NCBI RefSeq assembly: GCF_004155535.1
Contig: NZ_RYUH01000003.1
Location: 1 to 64,000 of the forward strand
DNA: 64,000 nucleotides
Source: Bifidobacterium pseudolongum subsp. globosum
GTDB taxonomy: Bacteria; Actinomycetota; Actinomycetes; Actinomycetales; Bifidobacteriaceae
Direction of reading: 5' to 3'
Every line of letters starts with the position of its first letter. Position 1 is the first letter of the stretch. The notes under the pieces are model-generated. The model did no database searches and was not told where the DNA came from. It worked only from the letters and a program-made list of their open reading frames with translations. The translations under genes were made by a program, and so were the position numbers. This document shows positions 56,117 through 62,940 of this stretch, piece by piece.

Positions 56117-56430
56117 TGTTCGCCTCCTTTGAATGATCGTCCGGCTCTGGCTTCTTCCCTTCTCCAGCAGGCTTCTACGAACTTGACTGCGGTGGCTTCG
56201 TTGGGCGCGTACATATCGAAGGCCTGTAGATAGAGCGCTACCGAACATATGTTGCATCTGCATATCTGCTCGTCTATGGCAGGTCTTCGTGCATGCCGTA
56301 TTTCTTCTTGAGTGACTTGTTCGCCGCAGAGGGTGACAAACTCGCCTTTACGGACGATGTGCACTACAAGCGGCTTCTTCGATTTTCTCGCTGTGGCGCC
56401 TTTGGCCTCTTGTTTTGCTATGGTCGTCAT
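56113..56430 (-). CDS. Small zinc-ribbon protein 2
   Basis: 105 residues with a basic N-terminus (KQEAKGATARKSKKP), then VTLCGEQV and CRCNICSVAL as probable zinc ligands and a helical tail containing FVEACWRREEARAG. It is a likely paralogue of the 81-residue protein it overlaps by 4 nt. AAAGGAAA lies about 10 nt before the ATG at 56430; an upstream in-frame ATG at 56457 is less well placed. Function unknown. Confidence 0.7.
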   Translation of the reverse strand: MTTIAKQEAKGATARKSKKPLVVHIVRKGEFVTLCGEQVTQEEIRHARRPAIDEQICRCNICSVALYLQAFDMYAPNEATAVKFVEACWRREEARAGRSFKGGEQ

Positions 56431-56491
56431 TGCTGTTGATTTCCTTTCTCTCGTCACGATCTGTGGCGGGGGTTGTTCTTTATGGCCTTGC

Positions 56492-56680
56492 CTAGTCGAG
56501 GTTGAGCGCGTCGTAGATCGCGGCTAGGCGACGGTGTAGCAGCTCGTTCTCGGCGCGTAGTTCGCGAGCGCGGCGTTTGGCCCGTTGGTGGGTGCGCCTG
56601 TTGCGCTTATGATGCCGCTTCGTTTTTGGCGATGGTTCATCGTCGCTGGGGCGGCTGTATATGGGCTTCTGTGCGGTCAT
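56492..56680 (-). CDS. Small basic helical protein
   Basis: 62 residues. A polar N-terminus is followed by a very basic stretch (KTKRHHKRNRRTHQRAKRR) and a leucine-spaced helix (ELRAENELLHRRLAAIYDAL), like a tiny basic zipper. AAAGGAAT lies 9 nt before the ATG. DNA or RNA binding is plausible but unproven. Confidence 0.65.
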   Translation of the reverse strand: MTAQKPIYSRPSDDEPSPKTKRHHKRNRRTHQRAKRRARELRAENELLHRRLAAIYDALNLD

Positions 56681-56701
56681 GGGTGTTATTCCTTTCTTGG
56701 G

Positions 56702-56989
56702 TTAGTCGAATAGTGGGGGTTGTATCCAGCGAGCGCGTGTGCGGCCCGGTGGCGGTTCGTTATCGGGTTCGGTAGCGTCGTGGTCTGCGAGCGCCGGTGC
56801 TGGTGACGTATTCCCGGTAGTGTCGATCTGCGCGCAGGTCTTAGCGAGTTCGCACAGCGGGCATGACACCCAAGACAACGTGTTTAATTCTTCTGGTTTA
56901 TAGGCGTGGTGCGTCTTGCTCACATGTTTTTTATTGCATAAACAAATACCGTTTTTTACTGTGTGCATGTTCAATGTGATGGTCTGCAT
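56702..56989 (-). CDS. Small zinc-ribbon protein 3
   Basis: 95 residues with ICLCNKKH and SCPLCELAKTC as probable zinc ligands and a disordered acidic/Pro-rich tail. AGGAGAC precedes the ATG. The codon use is more AT-rich than that of its neighbours. It is probably the third member of the small zinc-ribbon set, although the similarity is limited to the ligand spacing. It reads away from the iteron cluster. Confidence 0.65.
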   Translation of the reverse strand: MQTITLNMHTVKNGICLCNKKHVSKTHHAYKPEELNTLSWVSCPLCELAKTCAQIDTTGNTSPAPALADHDATEPDNEPPPGRTRARWIQPPLFD

Positions 56990-57023
56990 GGCTGTCTCCT
57001 GTTCTGGGTGTCCCCACCGCGGT

Positions 57024-57204
57024 GTTAAACCTGTTAAACTGTTAAACCTGTTACTGCTGCTTGGGCTCTCGTGTTAAACCTGTTTGTAAAACCTCTGGCC
57101 CGGTTGTTAAACCGCCCTTGTGTGGTTTAACAAGGTTTTACATGTCGGTATAACATGCAATCCCAGTCGGCAGTAGGCGGTTTAACGGTTTAACATGGTT
57201 TTAC
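57024..57204. other. Iteron-like cluster of GTTAAACC motifs (putative replication origin)
   Basis: Forward words GTTAAAC(C) lie at 57024, 57033, 57041, 57073 and 57106, with a GTAAAACC variant at 57086. Reverse words GGTTTAAC lie at 57124, 57179 and 57187, with GGTTTTAC variants at 57134 and 57197. Forward copies are on the left and reverse copies on the right. The last overlaps the stop of the DUF3987 gene. The block is AT-richer than its surroundings and has no gene. Confidence 0.75.
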
Positions 57205-58607
57205 ATTCGCTCGGCGTCGATAAGTTGGTGCGGGTAGTCGTCATAGATGTTGTCGAGGTACACGACTGCGCTTGAGCCTTTTAATAAACACTCTATTATT
57301 CTCTCTTCCTTTTTGAGATTCTCTATAGTCGGCGTAGCGCGTCGGGCATCACGGGCGAGCCTGCGCTGGAGGTCGGCGCGCGTCAAGCCCTGATAGATGC
57401 GGCCGTCAAGCCTGATCTGTTCGCCGTGCTTGTCGAGGGCGTTGAGAACGCGGTTGCGTATGCGGTCGTCCCGGCGTTCGGCCACACTGTCCTTCGCCTT
57501 CTCTCGGGTGTCCACCTTGTCGGCCTCCACGCGCACCTGCTCGCTATGGCACTTGTCCAGCAGCCACGCGCGCACCCGGTCGGACGTGTCCATGACGCAC
57601 AACGCGAGCGCCCAATCGTCCATGTTGACCGCGGTGCGCCCGTCCATGATCGCGTACAACGCAGCCACGCGCCCCACATTCTCACCGCGGTGCCCGTCCA
57701 CGTCGTCCACAAGCCCTGCGGTGCCCTTGCGTTGCAGGCGAAGCACATACCGTCGCGCCTGCGGTGGAAACACGATCTTCTTGGGGAACTGACCATCGGG
57801 CAATTGCACGTCCGGCCATGGCTCCACCGGGGCGGGCATATCCTCGTCCAGCCGATCGGCCATGCTCTCGTCGGTCGTGTAGAAGTAGAGGAACCTGCCC
57901 GTAAGCCCGGTTTCGATGCCGGCAGTGAACATCGTCGCGTTAGCGGGTTGCACACCCAGCACGCCGGCAAGACGGTACTGGCCGGCGCCAACGGTGAGGT
58001 TGATCTCTTCGTTCTTCGTGTTCAAGCCCAGCGTCTCACCGCTGTATGCCTTGATGATCTGGGTGATGATGGTGTTGCCCGGGCGTGAGCACACCTGATT
58101 GAGTTCGGAACATTCCGTGCACACCATGAGCGCCCGGTCTGTTTTCTGCTTGGTGGCCCACTCGCCGTCCTCTTTGGCCCGTGTTACGAACGCAGCGGGA
58201 AACGCTTCACCCGATGCGGGGTTGAACTCTTTGACCTTGCCTGTCATGTCAGGCAAGAGGCGGCAGGCTGTGCCGATGGCACGCGACTTTCCGCCGCCGG
58301 AACAGCCCGACAGGTTCACAAACACGTTCAACGGCATGAGCACGTCGCGGCCGGTAAGATCAGCCTTCACGTTCGCGGGGATACGGCTGGAGATGACCGC
58401 GAGCATGGCGGCGAACAGCGCTTCACGGCTCATGCCCATATGCGCCGCCTTCTGTGCTATATGCCGCGTCCACGGGCGCGCGTCGTAGAAGTCATCGGGC
58501 AGATGCAGCAAGGCTTCGCGCCTTGCCTGTCCTGCCAGTTCGTCCAGTTCGTCCATGTAGGCGTCTACGTCTAACGTGGACTTGGTTCCATTGATCGTTA
58601 CTGCCAT
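57201..58607 (-). CDS. DUF3987-type replication ATPase
   Basis: 468-residue ATPase. Walker A is GCSGGGKS (101-108) and the Walker B-like segment is ALMVCTECSEL, followed by a sensor-like stretch GVQPANATMF. The C-terminal part (about 380-468) is helical, with a winged-helix-like RADLQRRLARDAR. DUF3987 proteins occur in phages and satellites beside primases and are thought to be helicase-like replication proteins. It is translated toward the iteron cluster, whose last word overlaps its stop codon. The start overlaps the next upstream gene by 10 nt. Confidence 0.82.
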   Translation of the reverse strand: MAVTINGTKSTLDVDAYMDELDELAGQARREALLHLPDDFYDARPWTRHIAQKAAHMGMSREALFAAMLAVISSRIPANVKADLTGRDVLMPLNVFVNLSGCSGGGKSRAIGTACRLLPDMTGKVKEFNPASGEAFPAAFVTRAKEDGEWATKQKTDRALMVCTECSELNQVCSRPGNTIITQIIKAYSGETLGLNTKNEEINLTVGAGQYRLAGVLGVQPANATMFTAGIETGLTGRFLYFYTTDESMADRLDEDMPAPVEPWPDVQLPDGQFPKKIVFPPQARRYVLRLQRKGTAGLVDDVDGHRGENVGRVAALYAIMDGRTAVNMDDWALALCVMDTSDRVRAWLLDKCHSEQVRVEADKVDTREKAKDSVAERRDDRIRNRVLNALDKHGEQIRLDGRIYQGLTRADLQRRLARDARRATPTIENLKKEERIIECLLKGSSAVVYLDNIYDDYPHQLIDAERM

Positions 58608-58786
58608 CGGTGTTCCTTCCGTTCCTGTTCAAGCAGTTCGCGTTGTGTTTCGGTCAGGTACTCCCATACCCATGGCAAGGGCTTGCCTGAAGCGTCGCGG
58701 GGGATTCCATCGCCCCGGTAGGTGAGTTCGTCGGGGGTGAAGCGCACGATCGGTGATGCCGCGAGCGCCGGGCTCATGGTTGCCAT
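58598..58786 (-). CDS. Small protein upstream of the DUF3987 gene
   Basis: 62 residues, beginning MATMSPALAASPIVRFTPDE and ending in a charged helix (TETQRELLEQERKEHRWQ). It overlaps the DUF3987 start by 10 nt and ends the gap to the upstream gene, so it is surely part of the same transcript. Two start codons (58786 and 58777) are possible. No family recognised. Confidence 0.6.
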   Translation of the reverse strand: MATMSPALAASPIVRFTPDELTYRGDGIPRDASGKPLPWVWEYLTETQRELLEQERKEHRWQ

Positions 58787-58789
58787 GGC

Positions 58790-59143
58790 TCACAGTCCCG
58801 TCAATGCGTCGTCTATCATGGCGAGCGCCATGTCATCGGTCTTGATACGCGCGTTCGCGAGGTACGCGGCCTCGTGGCTGTTGCCCACCGGGTGCTCGTT
58901 GTGCTCGCGCAAGCGTGCGATCTTCGCGCGCAGGCGGGTCAGGCGGTGTCGTTTGGCGTCCTTGTCGCCCTCACGATCGTGTTCGCTTCCGATTGCCTCG
59001 CGTTGCATGATCTGCATGACGCGCAACAGTTCGCCGGTTTCGGCCAATGGGTTCATGTCGGCTTCGCAGACGCGCGAGATGGCCGCGTGCAATCGGCCCG
59101 TGAGCGTCTCGAGCATGAGGCGCAATACTGTCGTGGTGCTCAT
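58790..59143 (-). CDS. Small helical early protein
   Basis: 117 residues, almost entirely helical and charged, with the stretch KRHRLTRLRAKIARLREHNE. GGGAGG lies 7-8 nt before the ATG at 59143. It lies between the 58-residue gene and the 62-residue gene with spacers of 14 and 3 bp. Function unknown. Confidence 0.7.
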   Translation of the reverse strand: MSTTTVLRLMLETLTGRLHAAISRVCEADMNPLAETGELLRVMQIMQREAIGSEHDREGDKDAKRHRLTRLRAKIARLREHNEHPVGNSHEAAYLANARIKTDDMALAMIDDALTGL

Positions 59144-59157
59144 AATCGTGCCTCCCC

Positions 59158-59334
59158 TTAGATGTCCTTGAGTTCCATGAGGACCATGGCCGCCAGTACG
59201 CGGCGCAGGGCGTAGCTTTGTCCGCACGCCTCGTTGTATGCGTACAGGTTGGGTGCCTTCTTCATGTCCGCGAGCTTGTTCGCTTCCTCGATCTCGGATT
59301 CCACGAATTGCTTGAGTTCTTCCCAGTTGCCCAT
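59158..59334 (-). CDS. 58-residue acidic helical protein
   Basis: A short gene read directly from the sequence: it starts MGNWEELKQFVESEIEEANK, contains YAYNEACGQSYALRRVLAAM and ends LMELKDI. AGGTGAG lies 5-6 nt before the ATG at 59334. It fills the gap between the excisionase-like gene (6 bp) and the 117-residue gene (14 bp). Function unknown. Confidence 0.7.
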   Translation of the reverse strand: MGNWEELKQFVESEIEEANKLADMKKAPNLYAYNEACGQSYALRRVLAAMVLMELKDI

Positions 59335-59340
59335 CTCATC

Positions 59341-59709
59341 TCACCTCTTCGCCGCGCGCTTGCGGGTACGCGCTTCATGTGTTCCCTTGTCGGGCGCGTA
59401 CACCACATGTTCGGGATTCTCGAGCCGTTCATCGTCGGGGCGAACGATCTCCACGCGCCCCTCGTTTACCCAAGCGTCAACGTCGCGCTTGCGGTAGAGC
59501 ATCGTGCGCGGGGTCGGGCGGGTGAAGCTGGGGCCTTGCCTACGGTGGCGCATCATGGCGAGCGCCTGAACGCTCATGCCCGTGTACGCGGCAACCTCCT
59601 CGGGCGTCATCAGCAGATCGTCTGGATTTACGGCGGTGGATAGCTTCGCCTGAAGCGTGTTCCACACCACGAGCAGCGACGCCGCCACGTCCTTCACTTG
59701 AGCGGTCAT
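59341..59709 (-). CDS. Excisionase-like helix-turn-helix protein
   Basis: 122 residues with a MerR/excisionase-type helix-turn-helix at about 35-85: LLMTPEEVAAYTGMSVQAL, then the wing YRKRDVDAWV. The basic C-terminus ends in RTRKRAAKR. It is the first gene of the long leftward transcript and diverges from the repressor, the usual place of xis in satellites and prophages. AAAGGA lies 7 nt before the ATG at 59709. Confidence 0.78.
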   Translation of the reverse strand: MTAQVKDVAASLLVVWNTLQAKLSTAVNPDDLLMTPEEVAAYTGMSVQALAMMRHRRQGPSFTRPTPRTMLYRKRDVDAWVNEGRVEIVRPDDERLENPEHVVYAPDKGTHEARTRKRAAKR

Positions 59710-59826
59710 TTTCAATTCCTTTCAGTTTTGCAAGTTTGCATGTCTGTGATTCCGAGCGTAGCACAGTTATGCAAGTTCGCAAAACTGTTTTCTTGCGTGT
59801 TGTCGATGTGGTATACGATTTCACTT
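59710..59826. promoter_or_regulatory. Divergent control region of the element
   Basis: Two copies of GCAAGTTTGCA / GCAAGTTCGCA (near 59731-59741 and 59771-59781), each a near-palindrome about 40 bp apart, lie between the leftward and rightward early genes. TATACG (59812-59817) can serve as the -10 box of the repressor gene, whose transcript would then have almost no leader. Confidence 0.65.
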
Positions 59827-60627
59827 ATGCAAATAGGTGAAATTGTGGGAGCGTGGCTATCTAACTACCGTGCAGAAAAGAAACTGACATTAGAACAGAT
59901 CGCAGATGCCTCACAGCGGTATGGAAGTGGCTGGGCGGCCTCAACGGTGAGCCGCATGGAAAAAGGAAGCAGCAAGGGTGATTCATTAACAGCGCTGATA
60001 ATCTTGCTGGCCACGCTCAACGATCTAGTAGATGACGCCGAACTCAAGCTAGAAAGCATTCTTGAGGATTACATAGGAACCGTTGAATTGTCCGATAGCT
60101 ACGCGACTTCCTATGAAAACCTCGAGAAGATACTGGAAGGCGAAAAAGTGTCGTTCACCTATTCATCGGGCGAGAAGTTGGAGCATGACATCAAAAAAGT
60201 TGCTGAATATGTGGGCAAGGATTACGATTTCGTGCTTCAGGCTACATCAATACACTTCAGCACACATGAGTACATAGCACCGAAAGACACCCCTGTATTC
60301 AACCCCTCGTCTATGCACAAGAATCATTACGTCGTATCGAATCATTACCCCACAGCGGCGGAACAGAGGCTTGAAACGCGACTTCGTGATGCAAACGAAG
60401 ACCTTTTCGGAACGCCGACGAAAGTATGGGTAGACAACAGCTCGCGAGAACTCGGGCTAGCGGTGGCGGCGATCTGTGACGTGCTGTACGGGCATAGTCT
60501 CGATGAAGAGGCCGCGAAGCGTGCCGGTGAGGGTGCGACACCGCAGAAACGCGGGAGGGTGACGCGCGTATTGGCAGATGAAATACTGGATTACATGCGC
60601 AAGGTGGCCGCGAAGCTGGAGGATTGA
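59827..60627 (+). CDS. XRE-family repressor of the element
   Basis: 266-residue regulator. The N-terminal helix-turn-helix (about 8-65) is an XRE type: RAEKKLTLEQIADASQRYG, then STVSRMEKGSSKGDSLTALI. The rest is an unclassified domain with acidic helices and a basic C-terminus. There is no S24 peptidase (LexA-type) active site, so it would not be cut by RecA; induction may need a helper protein instead, as in phage satellites (inference). It is followed 14 bp later by the integrase gene. Confidence 0.8.
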   Translation: MQIGEIVGAWLSNYRAEKKLTLEQIADASQRYGSGWAASTVSRMEKGSSKGDSLTALIILLATLNDLVDDAELKLESILEDYIGTVELSDSYATSYENLEKILEGEKVSFTYSSGEKLEHDIKKVAEYVGKDYDFVLQATSIHFSTHEYIAPKDTPVFNPSSMHKNHYVVSNHYPTAAEQRLETRLRDANEDLFGTPTKVWVDNSSRELGLAVAAICDVLYGHSLDEEAAKRAGEGATPQKRGRVTRVLADEILDYMRKVAAKLED

Positions 60628-60641
60628 CGGGAGGTCATGCC

Positions 60642-61733
60642 ATGGCGGCGATAGTCGAGTATCGGCTCAGCGGCGGCGAGCGCCGTTGGTATGTGAAGTA
60701 CCGTGATGCCGGTGGCGTGCAGCACAAGAAGAAGGGTTTCACGCGCAAGTGCGACGCGAAGGCTTACGCGGCACGCATGGAGGTCAGTGTCAACGATGGC
60801 GACTACATAGACCCGCAACTCGGCAAGGTCAGTGTGAACGGTCTGGCGATCACTTGGCTTGAAGGCAAGAAGGGGACGGTGAAGCCGAAGTATTGGGGTG
60901 ATCTCGAGACTTCATGGCGTGTGCATGTGCAGCCCAAATGGGGGCGGCGGCAGGTCGGCAAGCTCCGGTACAGCGAGGTGCAGGCATGGGTGAGTGCCAT
61001 GGGTGCGGAGCGAAGCGCGACGATCGTGCGCCGTGCCTATGACGTGCTCAACGGCGTGTGCAAGCTCGCGGTCAAGGACGGCGTGATGCGCAGGAATCCA
61101 TGCGAGGGCGTCCAGTTGCCCCGTAAGACACACAAGGCGCGCACATATCTCACGGTCGAGCAGTTGCTTGCTCTGGCGGACGCGGCCGGCGAGCACCGCG
61201 CCGTGATACTCACGCTTGGCTTCTGCGGGCTGCGGTTCGGTGAGCTACGCGCGCTGCGCGTCGAGGACGTGGACATTGAACGTTCGCGCCTGTTGGTGCG
61301 CCATAGCGTCGTGCGCGTCAATGGCGTCTACGTCGAGGGGCTGCCGAAGACGCATGAGCGGCGCGAGGTGCCCGTGGCCCCTTCCGTGATGAACGTGATA
61401 CTGGGCGAGTGCGTCGGCAAGCAGCATGACGATCTGCTGTTCCCCGGCAACGCGCACGGAAAGTGGCTCGGTGAGCAGTCGGCGCGGGGCAAAGGCTGGT
61501 ATGCGCGTGCGATCGCGGTGGCGGGCGTTCCGACGCTGACCATGCATGACCTTCGCCATACGGCCGCGTCCATAGCGATCTCGTCGGGCGCGAACGTGAA
61601 GGCCGTGCAAAGAATGCTGGGGCACAAAACAGCCGCCATGACGCTCGACACCTATGCCGACCTGTTCGATACGGACTTGGACGCGGTGGCGATGGACATC
61701 GAGCGACGACTGAATGAGATCGCGGAAGCGTAG
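60642..61733 (+). CDS. Tyrosine integrase of the element
   Basis: 363-residue site-specific recombinase. An N-terminal arm-binding domain (1-60), a SAM-like core-binding domain (about 65-155) and a catalytic domain (about 170-350) are present. All catalytic residues are seen: R198 (FCGLRFGEL), H302 and R305 (MHDLRHTAAS), H328 (MLGHKTAAMT) and Y338 (LDTYADLF). GGGAGG lies 7 nt before the ATG at 60642. It ends 127 bp before the attR repeat. GGTACCAAAA words at 61737-61757 may be arm sites. Confidence 0.95.
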   Translation: MAAIVEYRLSGGERRWYVKYRDAGGVQHKKKGFTRKCDAKAYAARMEVSVNDGDYIDPQLGKVSVNGLAITWLEGKKGTVKPKYWGDLETSWRVHVQPKWGRRQVGKLRYSEVQAWVSAMGAERSATIVRRAYDVLNGVCKLAVKDGVMRRNPCEGVQLPRKTHKARTYLTVEQLLALADAAGEHRAVILTLGFCGLRFGELRALRVEDVDIERSRLLVRHSVVRVNGVYVEGLPKTHERREVPVAPSVMNVILGECVGKQHDDLLFPGNAHGKWLGEQSARGKGWYARAIAVAGVPTLTMHDLRHTAASIAISSGANVKAVQRMLGHKTAAMTLDTYADLFDTDLDAVAMDIERRLNEIAEA

Positions 61734-61860
61734 CGGGGTACCAAAAAGGTACCAAATATACGAAAACATAGTCATGTCCGCGTTATCCGACGAAACGCTA
61801 AAACGTTGAGTTTCCAAGGGTTGAGCGGTATGAACGGCTCTATCCCAAGGGTGCCTAGCC

Positions 61861-61956
61861 GGGTTCGACTCCCGTCATCCGCTCCACTTGAAAACGGCTG
61901 ATTTCCAACGAAATCAGCCGTTTTGCGTTGCTGGAATGAGCCAAAAGGTACCAAAA
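61861..61956. repeat. attR: right 96-bp direct repeat
   Basis: Copy of the tRNA-Gly 3' part, its terminator and the AAAAGGTACCAAAA end. The first 28 bp are identical to attL. Differences follow in the terminator loop and beyond, which suggests that recombination takes place within the tRNA part. There is no 5' tRNA half in front. Confidence 0.9.
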
Positions 61957-61987
61957 TGGCAACAAACTTCTGAAAACCCGCCCTGTT

Positions 61988-62125
61988 GCTACGGGTAGTG
62001 CTCCTGTTGCTACGGGTAGTGCTTCCGCAGACAAATTCCATCTACAACCGTTGAAAAATAGCGGTTTCTAAGTGTGGGGTGACTGGAAAAGCACTACCCG
62101 TAGCGAAAGAAGCACTACCCGTAGC
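61988..62125. repeat. Dispersed repeat family 1, copy 3
   Basis: Perfect GCTACGGGTAGTGC at 61988-62001 and 62009-62022, perfect inverted GCACTACCCGTAGC at 62091-62104 and 62112-62125. Both pairs are exactly 21 bp apart, so this is the best-preserved copy. It begins 31 bp after attR. Confidence 0.9.
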
Positions 62126-62208
62126 GCCAGAGGGCCCTGGCACCCAATCCATGACGCCGAAAGAATAGGTACAAGCCGAGTACAGGTGCGCCGATGTACC
62201 GTGAGACC

Positions 62209-62874
62209 ATGTGTGCACATTACATGGGATTGTCGGACGAGGAAATCAACCTGCTCATCGCCCAACTGACCGGTGAACAGCTGGATGAGTACGGCCGGCA
62301 GGAGCCGGGTGATACCGAAACCGGCCGGCGAATCGACGTGTACCCAAAGTCGGTCACGCCGGTGATCGTCCCCACATTCGACACAGCGGTCGGTGTCGAG
62401 CGGCTCGCGCCAGGCACACTGGAACGCGCGGACCTCGAGTGGGGCTACAGCTCGCAGTGGAATCCGCAGCCGATTTTCAACACGCGCATCGAAAGCGCCG
62501 ATAAGCCGATCTGGCGCGCGTCGATGGAGCACGACCGCTGCATCATCGCCTGTCGTTGGTTCTACGAGTCAAGCGGCACGGAGACGCGCGTCAGCGAGCG
62601 CACCGGCCGCACGGTCAAGCAGCAGTACATGTTCACGATTCCGCGCATGCCGGTCATCTTCATCGGTGGCATCCACCGCAGTCACGAGTATTCGATGGTG
62701 ACGACGCGCGCGAACGCGAGCATGGCGCCGGTGCACCCGCGCATGCCGCTCATTCTGCACCCGACCGAGCTCACCACATGGCTGGGGCCTGACTACATGC
62801 GGCTCGCCGACCGTTCCGCCGTGCCGCTCGCCGCGCAGCCGGTGCGCTGCGCACTATACTTGATACCGACTTAA
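62209..62874 (+). CDS. SRAP protein (YedK/HMCES), abasic-site shield
   Basis: 221-residue SOS-response-associated peptidase-like protein. In the family, Cys2 (exposed after removal of Met1) forms a covalent bond with an abasic site in single-stranded DNA. Here the start MCAHY places Cys at position 2, which decides the start over an ATG five codons upstream. Conserved residues follow in FNTRIESA, CIIACRWFYES (Glu) and PVHPRMPLIL (His). The family's usual start region has been adapted (MCAHYMGLSDEE), and the protein is of normal length. Not part of the integrated element. Confidence 0.87.
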   Translation: MCAHYMGLSDEEINLLIAQLTGEQLDEYGRQEPGDTETGRRIDVYPKSVTPVIVPTFDTAVGVERLAPGTLERADLEWGYSSQWNPQPIFNTRIESADKPIWRASMEHDRCIIACRWFYESSGTETRVSERTGRTVKQQYMFTIPRMPVIFIGGIHRSHEYSMVTTRANASMAPVHPRMPLILHPTELTTWLGPDYMRLADRSAVPLAAQPVRCALYLIPT

Positions 62875-62940
62875 TTCAGTCGGTGCATTATGTGCGGACG
62901 CGCGACGCCGCACAGGCGCGCACATAGATGAGGAGTGGAT

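Larger units (their letters stand above)
52946..61956. mobile_element. 9-kb integrated element in tRNA-Gly, phage-satellite-like
   Basis: Bounded by 96-bp direct repeats derived from the tRNA-Gly 3' end. The integrase is the gene nearest attR, as usual. Modules from right to left are integrase, repressor, divergent excisionase-like gene, early small genes, DUF3987 ATPase, iteron cluster, small zinc-ribbon genes, scaffold-like gene, major capsid gene, structured non-coding region and primase-polymerase. There is no portal, large or small terminase, protease, head-tail, tail, holin or endolysin gene. Size, order and gene set resemble capsid-encoding phage satellites; a reduced prophage is the alternative. 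Confidence 0.8.

Noticed and set aside
52946..61956. A complete prophage
   Set aside because: Portal, terminase, protease, tail and lysis genes are all absent, and 9 kb is too short.
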